NCBI RefSeq assembly: GCF_002284565.1
Contig: NZ_NPKI01000043.1
Location: 62,001-126,000 of the forward strand
Length of the DNA stretch: 64,000 nt
Direction: 5' to 3'
From: Mesorhizobium mediterraneum
Lineage (GTDB): Bacteria; Pseudomonadota; Alphaproteobacteria; Rhizobiales; Rhizobiaceae
Position numbers and translations under genes: made by a program. Position 1 is the stretch's first letter. Every line of letters begins with the position of its first letter. A model generated the notes under the pieces. That model was given only the letters and a program-made list of their open reading frames with translations, did no database searches and was not told the origin of the DNA. This document shows, in pieces, positions 1-8,645 of the stretch.

Positions 1-2
1 GC

Positions 3-1439
3 GAGGTCGTTTTCGGACAACACCACATGACGGTAATGGCGCTCGCGGCCGACGTGCCAAGGCTGAACCGCTCCTTGTCCGACATCACCGCCGAACTGTC
101 GCGCATGTCGGTCGTTCCGGTGCGGGAAACGCTCAACACCGAACTTGCGTTTTGGGCACAGCTGCCCGGCAATTTCAGCTACATTGCGCGCCGCGCCCTG
201 ATCTCGTCGCTGAACTTTGCCGGGCTGTTCTCCGGCCACAATTTTCCCTCAGGCCAGCGTGAGGGACTGCACTGGAAGCGGCCGATCGCGCTCCTCGAGA
301 CGACCAGCCAGACAGCCTATTATTTCAACTTTCACGTTCACGACGTGGGTCACTTCACCGTTTTCGGACCGACGGGTTCGGGCAAGACGGTCGTGCTGTC
401 ATTCCTGATGGCGCAGGCGATGCGGATTTCGCCGCGGCCGCGATGCGTCTACTTCGACTATATGCGCGGCGCCGAGCTTTTCATCCGCGCGCTCGGCGGC
501 CGCTACGAAGTCATGGAGCCGATGCAGGCCACCGGCTTCGCGCCGCTCCAGCTCGAAGACACGGCAGAAAACCGCACGTTTCTCGAGGGGCTGCTGCGCT
601 ACATCCTGACCCCAGACGACGGTTCGCTCGACGTGGCCGAAATGCGCGTGATCAACACGGCCGTCGACAAGGTCTACAAGATCCCGCGCCAGCAGCGCAC
701 GTTCGAGTTGCTGCCGGAAGTGCTGCGCGGCTCGCTGGCGCCGGGGATGAACGATCTCGCAGCGCGCATTGAACCGTGGCTCGATCCTGGCGACAAGGGC
801 TGGCTTTTCAACAACCCCGTCGATCTCGTCGATTTCTCGAAGCCGGTGGTCGGGTTCGACATGACAAAAATCCTGGCCGACAAAAAATTCCGCTCGGCGG
901 CCCTGCTTTACATCTTCCATCGGCTCGAAGAGATCATCGACGGCACGCCGCTTCTGATGTTCCTCGATGAAGGCTGGAAGCTGCTCGATGACGAGGTGTT
1001 TGCCGCCTTCATCAACGAGACGCTCAAAACAATCCGCCGGCGCAATGGTGTCGTCGGCTTTGGCACCCAGACCGCCGAGGATGTGGTGAACTCGTCGATC
1101 TCGTCCTCGCTGATCGAGCAGACGAAAACCAACATCTTTTTCCCCAATCCGAAGGCGAGCAAGGATTCCTACATGGCGCGTTTCTCGCTGACGGCGAAGG
1201 AGTTCGAGTTCGTGCGCCGTACGCCCAAGGAAACGCGCACGTTCCTGGTCAAGCACGACAGCGATTCCATAGTGGCCAAGCTCGACCTGTCGGCCATGCC
1301 CGATCTCATCAAGGTGCTGTCGACCAACGAAGCCAGCATCAAGGAATGCGAACGGCTGCGCGAGATTTACGGACAAGAGCCGGAAGCGTGGCTGCCTTAC
1401 CTTTGCGGATGGGAGAGCGAGCATGAAGAAGCGGCTTAG
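3..1439 (+). CDS. virB4: VirB4 ATPase of the type IV secretion system, 3' part (5' end outside window)
   Basis: The frame is already open at the first bases, so this is the C-terminal part, about 478 residues, of a VirB4 protein normally near 800. VirB4 is the cytoplasmic-face ATPase that powers pilus assembly and substrate transfer. Walker A GPTGSGKT lies at about bases 366-389 and Walker B (LMFLDEG) at about 955-975, followed by the usual segment in which FGTQ and a conserved FFPN-like stretch occur. The stop overlaps the next gene by 17 bases, indicating one operon. VirB2 and VirB3 would be expected upstream but lie outside the window. Nothing looks damaged. Confidence 0.95.
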   Translation, partial: EVVFGQHHMTVMALAADVPRLNRSLSDITAELSRMSVVPVRETLNTELAFWAQLPGNFSYIARRALISSLNFAGLFSGHNFPSGQREGLHWKRPIALLETTSQTAYYFNFHVHDVGHFTVFGPTGSGKTVVLSFLMAQAMRISPRPRCVYFDYMRGAELFIRALGGRYEVMEPMQATGFAPLQLEDTAENRTFLEGLLRYILTPDDGSLDVAEMRVINTAVDKVYKIPRQQRTFELLPEVLRGSLAPGMNDLAARIEPWLDPGDKGWLFNNPVDLVDFSKPVVGFDMTKILADKKFRSAALLYIFHRLEEIIDGTPLLMFLDEGWKLLDDEVFAAFINETLKTIRRRNGVVGFGTQTAEDVVNSSISSSLIEQTKTNIFFPNPKASKDSYMARFSLTAKEFEFVRRTPKETRTFLVKHDSDSIVAKLDLSAMPDLIKVLSTNEASIKECERLREIYGQEPEAWLPYLCGWESEHEEAA

Positions 1440-2583
1440 CAGCGTGATCGCCGCGGCCGCGATCATGCCTGGGCAGATCACAGCTCTCCCGGCGGTGGCC
1501 CAGGTCGCCGTCATCGACGGTTCCAATCTGGATCAGCGCGCGCAGGACGAAGAGCACAGCGAAAAATCGAACGAAACAAAATCCGACGAGAAGGAGAAGA
1601 AAAAGAGCCTCGTCTGCACCTATACGAACAAGTACAGGTCGCAAATGTTCAGCCGCTCCCCTGGCGAGGCGCTGAGCCGCGACGCCGAAAACGCAAAGCT
1701 CATCCGTTACTATGCGCAAAAATATGGCGTTCCGGAGGGCCTGGCGTTGTCGGTCGCCTACCAGGAATCCCGCTTGGACAGCTGTGCCGGCTCGCACACC
1801 GGCGTCAAGGGCGTGATGCAACTGACAAAGGGAACGGGCAGGCAACTCGGCTTCGATCGCGACATCAACGAGCAAAACATCGAGGGTGGCGTCAAATATC
1901 TCGGCAAAGGCGTCGCACAATGCGGCGCCAGCAATTACAGCTGCCTGGCGAGCTTCTATAACGGCTCGAATGCCGCCGAACAGGCTGAGTGGGCTTCGGG
2001 CGTCGGCCGATGGCACGGCACCTTCGACAATTACGTCTCCAGCGGACAGGCGCCGGCGGCGTCCCCGCCGGCGATCAGCATCGTGACCTCGAGCGGACCG
2101 GGCGGCACTGCCCAAAGCGGCGCTCTCGATTCCGTCTCCAAGGCCGCGGCCGGCCTCGACACCAGCTCCGCCCAGGTGACGGCCAATTCCTCGCGGATCG
2201 ACGCGCTTGCCGGCGGCGTCGGACAGGTGGGCGAATATAAGGACGCCTGGGAACTCAACTCGTCCGCCCGAAGTCTCAATGCCGGTGTGACCGGCCAATA
2301 TATAAATCAGGCCTCGGACTTCACGGCCCTGCTCGCTCAGTTCCTGTCGTTGAAAAACGTCGGAGCCTCGCAGACCGCGCGGGCCATTGCTGGGACGCCG
2401 GATGGCGGGCCAAATCCCTTTTCATGCGACCCGGCCGAGCTGCAACGGCTGCGGCTCGATCGCAGCCAATGGCTGCCTTGTGCCAGCCGGACCCCTGGGA
2501 GCGTTTCTCAGGACGCGCAGCCCGTGCAAATCAACGCCGATCCGACCGGCGCGGCGCGTGTGATCGAAGCAATCCAGGAATAG
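1423..2583 (+). CDS. VirB1-like lytic transglycosylase of the secretion operon
   Basis: The 386-residue protein starts inside virB4. Residues 1-27 look like a cleavable signal peptide ending near PAVAQ. A charged Lys/Glu linker (about 45-63) follows, then an SLT-type transglycosylase domain (about 80-210) with the probable catalytic Glu in YQESRLD near residue 115 and GVKGVMQLTKGTG after it. The remaining 170 residues are low-complexity and Ser/Ala rich. The role is to open peptidoglycan for the secretion channel. The mature N-terminus (QVAVIDGSNLD) resembles that of the following VirB5-like protein (QIAVIDNANLD), suggesting a shared N-terminal element. Its place between virB4 and virB5, rather than at the operon head, is unusual relative to the Agrobacterium order. 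Confidence 0.88.
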   Translation: MKKRLSSVIAAAAIMPGQITALPAVAQVAVIDGSNLDQRAQDEEHSEKSNETKSDEKEKKKSLVCTYTNKYRSQMFSRSPGEALSRDAENAKLIRYYAQKYGVPEGLALSVAYQESRLDSCAGSHTGVKGVMQLTKGTGRQLGFDRDINEQNIEGGVKYLGKGVAQCGASNYSCLASFYNGSNAAEQAEWASGVGRWHGTFDNYVSSGQAPAASPPAISIVTSSGPGGTAQSGALDSVSKAAAGLDTSSAQVTANSSRIDALAGGVGQVGEYKDAWELNSSARSLNAGVTGQYINQASDFTALLAQFLSLKNVGASQTARAIAGTPDGGPNPFSCDPAELQRLRLDRSQWLPCASRTPGSVSQDAQPVQINADPTGAARVIEAIQE

Positions 2584-2592
2584 GAGGCTTAT

Positions 2593-3333
2593 GTGAGAAA
2601 AATCGCTTTCGCGGCATGTGTAACACTTCTGTCCAGCGCCGCTCATGCGCAGATCGCCGTCATCGACAACGCGAATTTGGACATTGCCCGCCAGAACGCG
2701 GACAACACCAATTCGATCATGGGCTCCAACAAGGACATCCTCGAGAAGAGCGATCAGATCCTGCAAGCCCTGACCGGCAGCCGCAACGGCTCTCTCGGCA
2801 TCGGCCAAATGGGCCTGGGCGGCAACATGTCGATTGCGCGAGCGCCGAGCTTCGGATCGATCCTGAATGGAGGCGCGCTGTCTTTCGGTGGGCTGTCGCC
2901 GGAAATCCAGAAGATCGCCGGAGCGGTGATCAACGGCCTGCAGCTGGTCAAACAGCTCCAGCAAATCACCGGCAATGGCAGCAGTGCCGTCAATGCAGCC
3001 TATGGCGGCAGCGTCAACGTCGCGTCGCTGTTGAGCGCCCTCACCTCTCAGGCCTCGCAAGGGGTCGCGCAACGCGAACAGTCGTTGCAGTCGGCCAGCG
3101 GCCAGATCGGACAGTCCGAGGATGTCAAAGGCTCGGTCGATCAGAACACGCGCATGCAGCTCGAGAACGCGCGAGCGGTCAATGAACTCATCGGCGTCCA
3201 GAATGGCGCCGTCGCCGCGCTCAACGAGGAAATGAAGACGCGGCTTTTGCGGCAAAGCCAGGTGCAAAAGCTGATGACGCCGGCGCAAGTCAATCCGTTC
3301 GAAAATTTTGGCAAAAGCGGAACTGATCGTTGA
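2593..3333 (+). CDS. virB5: VirB5-like minor pilus protein
   Basis: The 246-residue secreted protein begins at a GTG preceded by AGGAGG at about 2582-2587; the ATG two bases upstream is followed directly by TGA and cannot be used. A signal peptide ends at AHAQ near residue 20. The rest is largely helical and Gln/Ser/Asn rich, as in VirB5/TrbJ pilus-tip proteins, with short motifs such as QSLQSASGQIGQSEDVKGS. Assignment depends on position between virB4 and virB6 as much as on sequence. It probably acts in the periplasm and on the pilus surface. Confidence 0.8.
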   Translation: MRKIAFAACVTLLSSAAHAQIAVIDNANLDIARQNADNTNSIMGSNKDILEKSDQILQALTGSRNGSLGIGQMGLGGNMSIARAPSFGSILNGGALSFGGLSPEIQKIAGAVINGLQLVKQLQQITGNGSSAVNAAYGGSVNVASLLSALTSQASQGVAQREQSLQSASGQIGQSEDVKGSVDQNTRMQLENARAVNELIGVQNGAVAALNEEMKTRLLRQSQVQKLMTPAQVNPFENFGKSGTDR

Positions 3334-3350
3334 GGGCGCGAGCGAAACGC

Positions 3351-3542
3351 ATGCCAGCTTGGTGGCGGCGGGTCGGCGTGGTCGCCGTCGCGCTGGTGAG
3401 CTCCATGGTAGGCGGCTGCGCCGGGCCAGGTCGCGAGCTCAAGGCGCCGTGCGCGCCGCTGGCCTATGCCGGCGACGCTAGCTGCGGACCCTTGAAGCCG
3501 GTCAACGCGCCGCCCTTCGATCGTGTTGTCGAGGATGGATGA
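3351..3542 (+). CDS. Small VirB7-like outer-membrane lipoprotein
   Basis: This 63-residue protein has a short basic N-terminus, a hydrophobic stretch (VGVVAVALVSSMVGG) and a lipobox ending in Cys (VGGC), so it should be lipid-modified. Size, lipobox and location in the operon fit VirB7, which stabilises VirB9 and the outer-membrane core. A TTG at 3330, overlapping the virB5 stop, would add seven residues; the ATG at 3351 is preferred because the extra residues are only basic. The stop overlaps the virB6 start by four bases. Confidence 0.7.
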   Translation: MPAWWRRVGVVAVALVSSMVGGCAGPGRELKAPCAPLAYAGDASCGPLKPVNAPPFDRVVEDG

Positions 3543-4546
3543 ACGGCCTGGCGACAAGCATTCTGGGAGGCATCGACGACGTCGGAAAGGGCTTTGTTTC
3601 CAGCGTCTACATGCAGCTCGGCTATGCACTGGGCAATGTCTACGCGCTCATGCTCACCGTTTACATAATTTGGTGGGGTTACTCGATCCTCAGCGGCCGC
3701 GAGACGATCTCCCCGATCGAGTCGGCATATCGCCTCGGACGCGCGGTGGTCATTTATCTGCTGCTGAATGGGTGGGGCACGTTCTCCGAGACGATCTACA
3801 AGCTGGTGCAGGCCGTGCCGAGCGAGATCGGCAAAATCATCGTCGGGGCCGTCTCGCGCGCCACCGGCAACCAGCTCTCGGATCAAGATGCGATCCCGGC
3901 CCTGATCGACAATCTCTACCGCGGTGCCCAGGACGTTGCCAATCAGGTCTACAGCGGCACATTTTACGACATATTCGGCGCGCTGCTTTCCACCATCGTG
4001 CTTCTGGCCGCCATCATCTTTTCGGCGCTTGCGATCGCCGCAATCATCGCGGCCAAGATCATGCTGTTCATCACTTTGGCGCTCGCGCCGGTCTGGATTG
4101 TGCTTTGGCTCTACCGGTGGTCAACCCGGATGAGCGAAGGCTTCATCTCGCTCACCACCTATCTGATCATCCAGCAAATCCTCATCTACGGCTTCCTGGG
4201 CTTTTATTTTTCGCTGGTCAATCTTGCCTTGAACACTGCCACGTCGGGAGGCGCCAGCGTCGACAACAAAATGTCGATGGTCCTGCCGCTCGTCCTGGTC
4301 ACGATCATCGGCATCTATGTGCTCATGCAAATCCCGGCGATCGCCTCGATCCTGAACGGCGGCGGCTATCTGAGCACAGTCGGCGCATACCGCTCCTATG
4401 GGAATGTGCCGGGCAATGTTGCCCGCTATTCCGGCGCGCGGTTTGTCGCAAATCGTTGGCAGCGGCTGAGATCATCCCGCAGCAGCGAGGCCGCTCGATC
4501 ATCCATTCAGCAGGCGGCGCGCGATAACGCGAGACCCCTGGCATAG
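3539..4546 (+). CDS. virB6: VirB6 polytopic inner-membrane channel protein
   Basis: The 335-residue protein has an N-terminal amphipathic part, then several transmembrane segments: about residues 35-50, 75-90, 150-175, 180-200, 215-240 and 255-275. This arrangement, with a periplasmic loop between the second and third segments, is typical of VirB6/TrbL, which forms part of the inner-membrane passage for DNA. It overlaps the lipoprotein gene by four bases. A 72-base gap to virB8 follows, the longest inside this operon. Confidence 0.93.
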   Translation: MNGLATSILGGIDDVGKGFVSSVYMQLGYALGNVYALMLTVYIIWWGYSILSGRETISPIESAYRLGRAVVIYLLLNGWGTFSETIYKLVQAVPSEIGKIIVGAVSRATGNQLSDQDAIPALIDNLYRGAQDVANQVYSGTFYDIFGALLSTIVLLAAIIFSALAIAAIIAAKIMLFITLALAPVWIVLWLYRWSTRMSEGFISLTTYLIIQQILIYGFLGFYFSLVNLALNTATSGGASVDNKMSMVLPLVLVTIIGIYVLMQIPAIASILNGGGYLSTVGAYRSYGNVPGNVARYSGARFVANRWQRLRSSRSSEAARSSIQQAARDNARPLA

Positions 4547-4610
4547 ACCGCGAGCATCCGCCCTGAGAAGCGCGGCTAATGGCTGGTTTGGGAGCTTTGA
4601 CAATGAGGCT

Positions 4611-4630
4611 AAAGTAAAGTGGCAAAAATG
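4611..4630 (+). promoter_or_regulatory. AAAGTAAAGT-type motif at the virB8 start
   Basis: AAAGTAAAGT followed by GGCAAAAATG overlaps the start of virB8. Close relatives of this motif occur at 34548-34565, 36848-36867 and 38514-38532. It could be an operator of an element-encoded regulator or, since it sits on the ribosome-binding stretch of virB8, simply an A-rich leader. Confidence 0.35.
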
Positions 4631-5338
4631 CAGGCAAGCATCCCCGCCGAGCCCGGCAGACTCGTTGACGAGCGCTACTATCAGGCCGGCGCGACATGGG
4701 AGGACGACACGCACAGGTCTCTGAGACGTTCGCGCACGCTGGCCTGGCTTGTCAGTGGCGTCGCGAGTGTCGTTGCGGGCCTGTCGTTGCTGACGCTCGT
4801 GCTCATCCTTCCGCTCAAGCGATTCGAGCCCTATGTGATCGAGGTCGACAAGACGACCGGATATCTCGAAGTTGCGCGCGCGCTGAAACCCGGCGATCTG
4901 TCGCAGAACGAAGCGGTCACGGCCGCCAATCTCGTCCGCTATATCCGCGCCCGTGAAACCTATGACGCGCGCGAGATCAAGCAGAACTACGATCTGGCGC
5001 AGCTTTATTCGACGGGAACGGCGTCCAGGGATTTGACCTGGCTTTACACGCCGTCCAACGCGCAATCCCTCGACAAGGTCTACGGGCGCAACGTCACCAT
5101 TTCCGTCGACGTCAAGTCGGTTTCACTGCTCAACAGCACGACGGCGTCGGTGCGGTTTTCGACCACGACGCGTCGCGAGAATTCTTCCACGACCGACAAT
5201 TGGGTGGCCGTGGTCAAGTTCCGTTACACGACGACGCCGATCAAGAACGAATGGCGCTTCGACAATCCGCTTGGCTTCCAGGTGATCGAATACCGTCGCG
5301 ATCAGGAGTCGGCGCCAACGGCCGGGAGCGCGCAATGA
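4619..5338 (+). CDS. virB8: VirB8 inner-membrane assembly factor
   Basis: The 239-residue bitopic protein has a cytoplasmic tail (about 1-40), one membrane segment (about 42-65) and a periplasmic NTF2-like VirB8 domain with the family pattern PYVIEVDKTTG, then YIRARETYD, and NPLGFQVIEYRRDQE near the end. VirB8 nucleates assembly of the inner-membrane complex. GTG at 4619 is the longest start; ATG at 4628 would remove only three residues. The stop overlaps the virB9 start as ATGA. Confidence 0.94.
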   Translation: MAKMQASIPAEPGRLVDERYYQAGATWEDDTHRSLRRSRTLAWLVSGVASVVAGLSLLTLVLILPLKRFEPYVIEVDKTTGYLEVARALKPGDLSQNEAVTAANLVRYIRARETYDAREIKQNYDLAQLYSTGTASRDLTWLYTPSNAQSLDKVYGRNVTISVDVKSVSLLNSTTASVRFSTTTRRENSSTTDNWVAVVKFRYTTTPIKNEWRFDNPLGFQVIEYRRDQESAPTAGSAQ

Positions 5339-6138
5339 AGACCCACATTGGCGCCGCTCTCTCCCTGCTGATTTTGCTCGGCTCGACCAGCTACGCTGCC
5401 GCGCGCGACAATCGTATCCGCTACGTGCCTTTCGACAACGACAATGTGACGACGGTCAATGCGGCGCTCGGCGTCTCCACCATGATCGAGCTCAGCCCGT
5501 CCGAGGTGATCGAAACGGTTTCAGCTGGCGACACGAAGGGCTGGTCGATTGTGCCCAAACGCGGCTCGCGCTTTCTGTTCATCAAGCCGCTCGAACAGGA
5601 TGCCTGGACGAACGTCAACGTCGTTACCGACCGGCGCGTCTATTCGCTGTTGCTCAAAGCCACCGACAGCGATCGCGACCGTGCGTCGTTCCAGGTCCGA
5701 TTCAGATACGCGGATGAGGATCAAGATGCGCGCTTGCTTGCCCAGGCCCAGCAAAGCGCTGCCGATCCCGACCTCAAGAACCTCAACTATGCCGATCTCA
5801 ACTACCATTACGTCTATGTCGGCGATGACAGCCTGAAGCCGCGCGTCGCTTTCGACGACGGCACCAAGATGTTCCTGGAGTTCACCGGCGACATCCCGGC
5901 CATCTTCGTCGTCGATGAAAAAGGTCAGGAATCGCTGGTCAATCAGAGGACCCAGGGAAAATACACGATCGTCGACAAGATCGGCCGGCAATTCACGCTG
6001 AGGGCCGACGGCAAAACGCTCTGCCTCTACAATCGAGCGCGGCCGTCCAAGTCGGACCCTGTCTCCGACGTCTACGGGCCGAGGAAGCTGGTGCGCGGGG
6101 CCGGCCCCTTCTCTTCCCCGACCGCAAGGGGACGATAG
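5335..6138 (+). CDS. virB9: VirB9 outer-membrane core component
   Basis: Translation from ATG 5335 gives 267 residues with a signal peptide ending near YAAA (residue 21). The N-terminal domain (about 22-130) and the C-terminal CagX/VirB9 domain carrying NYHYVYVGDDSLKPRVAFDDG are both present. VirB9 forms the outer-membrane core with VirB7 and VirB10. The ATGA overlap with virB8 decides the start; longer in-frame starts would lie within virB8 and lack the signal peptide. Confidence 0.95.
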   Translation: MKTHIGAALSLLILLGSTSYAAARDNRIRYVPFDNDNVTTVNAALGVSTMIELSPSEVIETVSAGDTKGWSIVPKRGSRFLFIKPLEQDAWTNVNVVTDRRVYSLLLKATDSDRDRASFQVRFRYADEDQDARLLAQAQQSAADPDLKNLNYADLNYHYVYVGDDSLKPRVAFDDGTKMFLEFTGDIPAIFVVDEKGQESLVNQRTQGKYTIVDKIGRQFTLRADGKTLCLYNRARPSKSDPVSDVYGPRKLVRGAGPFSSPTARGR

Positions 6139-7611
6139 ATGAGCAACATCGACTATAACGAGCTTGATGGCGGTCCGACCGTCGCTCGACGCTATGCCGG
6201 GGTGGGCGCAAAAGTCGCCATGGTCGCCGCGGGGCTGATTGTGGCGATCGCGCTGATCTGGATCAATTGGCCCCGCGAGCCGCGCTCTCGTGATGCGGCC
6301 TCGGACGCAAGCGACAATTTCAACCCGCCTGAATTTCGCCCGCCGGCGCTGGCCGAGACGCCTCAAGCGGCCGACAAGACTATCGACCAGATCGTTGTGC
6401 CACCGCCCGCGGAAGGGGAAGCAAGCAAGCAACAGGCCGACAATGTCGATCAGACGGTCGACCAGGGCGCCGATCTCGATGCGCAGCGGCGCGCGATCGA
6501 AGCCCAACTGGCGGCCGAGCAGGCGCGCCGCAAAGCCGAAGAGGAAGAGGCACGCCGCAAGCAAGCGGCCGACGAGGAGGCCCGCCGGAAGGCTGAGGAG
6601 GCTGAGCGGCAAAAGGCAATGTGGGAGCGCCTGCGGTCGAACCAGATGATTACGAGTGAGCAACCAAACTCGGCCGCCGGTCACGATCAGCCGGCCCAGG
6701 CGCAGATCGCCGCCGACGGTCAGCTTGTTCCGGTGCCTGGCGCCGACAACGATCCGAACAAGGCTTTCCTCGCGCAATCGGAAACCCATTCGAACGCGAT
6801 GGCGAAGGCGCGGGTTTTCCGGCGCACCGATGCTTTGATCCCTGAAGGCACGATGATCCGCGGATTTCTGGAGACCGCCATCAACACCGATCTGCCCAGC
6901 ATGGTTCGCGCGGTGGCGCGCGAAGACGTCTATTCGCTCGACGGCCGTCGCATTCTGATCCCGAAAGGCTCTCGGCTCACCGGCGAATATCGTTCGGGGA
7001 TCGCGCGCGGGCAAAAGCGTGTGTTCATCGTCTGGAACCGCGTCATCCGTTCCGACGGCGTGTCGGTCGACATCGCCTCGCCTGGCGCCGACCGTCTCGG
7101 ACGGGGCGGTCTCGGCGGCCGCGTCGATACGCATTGGCTCGAACGCTACGGCAATGCGATCATGCTTTCGGTCGTTGGCGGCGTTTCGGAGTACCTGTCC
7201 TCCCTAGCCGACAATGGCAGCGACAGCCAGCAACGGCAGGTGACGACCGTTGACCCGGTGACAGGGCAGACCGTCACGACCACCTATGGCGGCTCCGGTT
7301 CGCAACCCGACGCCCGCGGCATCGCCTTCGACAAATCCTCGACGGCGCTGCAGCAGCTGGCACAAGAAGCGTTCCGCGACACACAAAACATCCCGCCGAC
7401 GATCTACGTCGACCAGGGCACGCCGATCGTCGTCTTCGTGCGCCGGGATCTCGATTTTTCCGAGCTCTATGCCGATCCGGTGGAAGAGGAGCTGGCTCGA
7501 CTGAAGCGCGGCGGCAAGCCGGCAAGTGCGCTCGATCCGACGCCGCTCTTCATGACGCCGAAGGCTGAGGCTGGTCCCTATGACTCAGGCTACGGGACTC
7601 CGGTCAGATGA
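6139..7611 (+). CDS. virB10: VirB10 energy-sensing scaffold protein
   Basis: The 490-residue protein has a short cytoplasmic part, one membrane helix (about residues 27-46), a Pro- and Asp-rich linker and a strongly charged Glu/Lys/Arg/Ala repeat (about 110-160) likely to be helical. The TrbI/VirB10 C-terminal domain follows (about 215-440), containing LIPEGTMIRGFLETAINTDLP and GGRVDTHWLERYG. It spans both membranes and gates the channel in response to VirB11 and VirD4 ATP use. It begins directly after the virB9 stop and overlaps virB11 by four bases. Confidence 0.96.
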   Translation: MSNIDYNELDGGPTVARRYAGVGAKVAMVAAGLIVAIALIWINWPREPRSRDAASDASDNFNPPEFRPPALAETPQAADKTIDQIVVPPPAEGEASKQQADNVDQTVDQGADLDAQRRAIEAQLAAEQARRKAEEEEARRKQAADEEARRKAEEAERQKAMWERLRSNQMITSEQPNSAAGHDQPAQAQIAADGQLVPVPGADNDPNKAFLAQSETHSNAMAKARVFRRTDALIPEGTMIRGFLETAINTDLPSMVRAVAREDVYSLDGRRILIPKGSRLTGEYRSGIARGQKRVFIVWNRVIRSDGVSVDIASPGADRLGRGGLGGRVDTHWLERYGNAIMLSVVGGVSEYLSSLADNGSDSQQRQVTTVDPVTGQTVTTTYGGSGSQPDARGIAFDKSSTALQQLAQEAFRDTQNIPPTIYVDQGTPIVVFVRRDLDFSELYADPVEEELARLKRGGKPASALDPTPLFMTPKAEAGPYDSGYGTPVR

Positions 7612-8633
7612 ACGTTGTGCAGCCTGTGCCGAACCCCTGGGCGCGCGCACCGGTGCTGCGCGCCGAACTGGAACCGATCTGGCCCTACATGGAGGAACAA
7701 TCGGTTTCCGAAATCGCCGTCAACCGACCCGGCGAAGTTTTCATCGAGCGGCTGGGTACAAAGGAGATGGAGCACGTCGTCAAACGCGAGCTCACCAGAA
7801 ACTGGATCCGCTCGGTCTCGGTTGGCGTCGCTTCGGTCACCAGCCAGGTCGTCAACGAGGTCACGCCGGTCTTGTCGGCAGCTCTCCCCTCGGGCGAGCG
7901 TTTTCAATGCGTGCTGCCGCCGGCGGCACCGGATGGCGGCGCGATCTCCATCCGCAAGCAGGTCATCATGGACATGACCCTTGGCGACTACGCCAAGATG
8001 GGCGCCTTCGAACAGACCGAGATGGGCAGTGGCCTGGCGCTCTCGGCCGAAGAAAAGCAGCTCGCCGAAATGCTGGATGACACCTCGCCGTTGGAATTTC
8101 TGCAATACGCGGTTCGCAATCGCATTTCCCTCATTGTCTCCGGCGGCACGTCGACCGGCAAGACAACCTTCCTCAATGCGTTGTTGAAGATCATCCCCTC
8201 TCATGAGCGTATCATAACCATCGAGGATACGCGCGAGCTCAAGCCGGCGACTGGCAACACCGTGACGCTGCTTGCCTCGAAAGGCGACCAGGGGCTTGCC
8301 AGGGTTACGCCGCAACAGCTACTCGAGGCGTCATTGCGCATGCGCCCCGACCGGCTGCTGCTCGGCGAGCTGCGCGGTGCCGAGACATTTTCCTTCCTGC
8401 AAGCCATCAACACCGGCCATCCTGGTTCGTTGACAACCGTTCACGCCAATTCGGCCCGCTCGGCCTATGAGCGCCTGGCCCTCATGGTCATGCAAAGCAA
8501 TGTCGGGCTCTCTCGCAGCGAGATCCTTGACTACCTCCGCGAGGTGATCCCGGTCGTCGTGCAAATGGTGCGCGGCGACGGCGGACGCCGCTCGATCAGC
8601 GAAATCAAATTCACGAAGGCTGAGACGATCTAA
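7608..8633 (+). CDS. virB11: VirB11 hexameric secretion ATPase
   Basis: The 341-residue protein has the N-terminal VirB11 domain and a RecA-like ATPase domain with Walker A GGTSTGKT near residues 179-186, RELKP after it, Walker B region RPDRLLLGELRG and the His box TGHPGSLTTVHANS. VirB11 acts on the cytoplasmic side and switches the machine between pilus assembly and DNA transfer. Length and motifs are complete. Confidence 0.97.
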   Translation: MNVVQPVPNPWARAPVLRAELEPIWPYMEEQSVSEIAVNRPGEVFIERLGTKEMEHVVKRELTRNWIRSVSVGVASVTSQVVNEVTPVLSAALPSGERFQCVLPPAAPDGGAISIRKQVIMDMTLGDYAKMGAFEQTEMGSGLALSAEEKQLAEMLDDTSPLEFLQYAVRNRISLIVSGGTSTGKTTFLNALLKIIPSHERIITIEDTRELKPATGNTVTLLASKGDQGLARVTPQQLLEASLRMRPDRLLLGELRGAETFSFLQAINTGHPGSLTTVHANSARSAYERLALMVMQSNVGLSRSEILDYLREVIPVVVQMVRGDGGRRSISEIKFTKAETI

Positions 8634-8645
8634 CGAGGACGCACA

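Noticed and set aside
399..1526. Long open frame on the minus strand across virB4
   Set aside because: It is antisense to a gene with clear motifs and its residues (Arg/Ala/Asp/His rich, no domain) are typical of GC-rich shadow frames.
5521..7134. 537-codon minus-strand frame across virB9 and virB10
   Set aside because: It spans two well-supported genes antisense and shows no domain; length alone is expected at this GC content.
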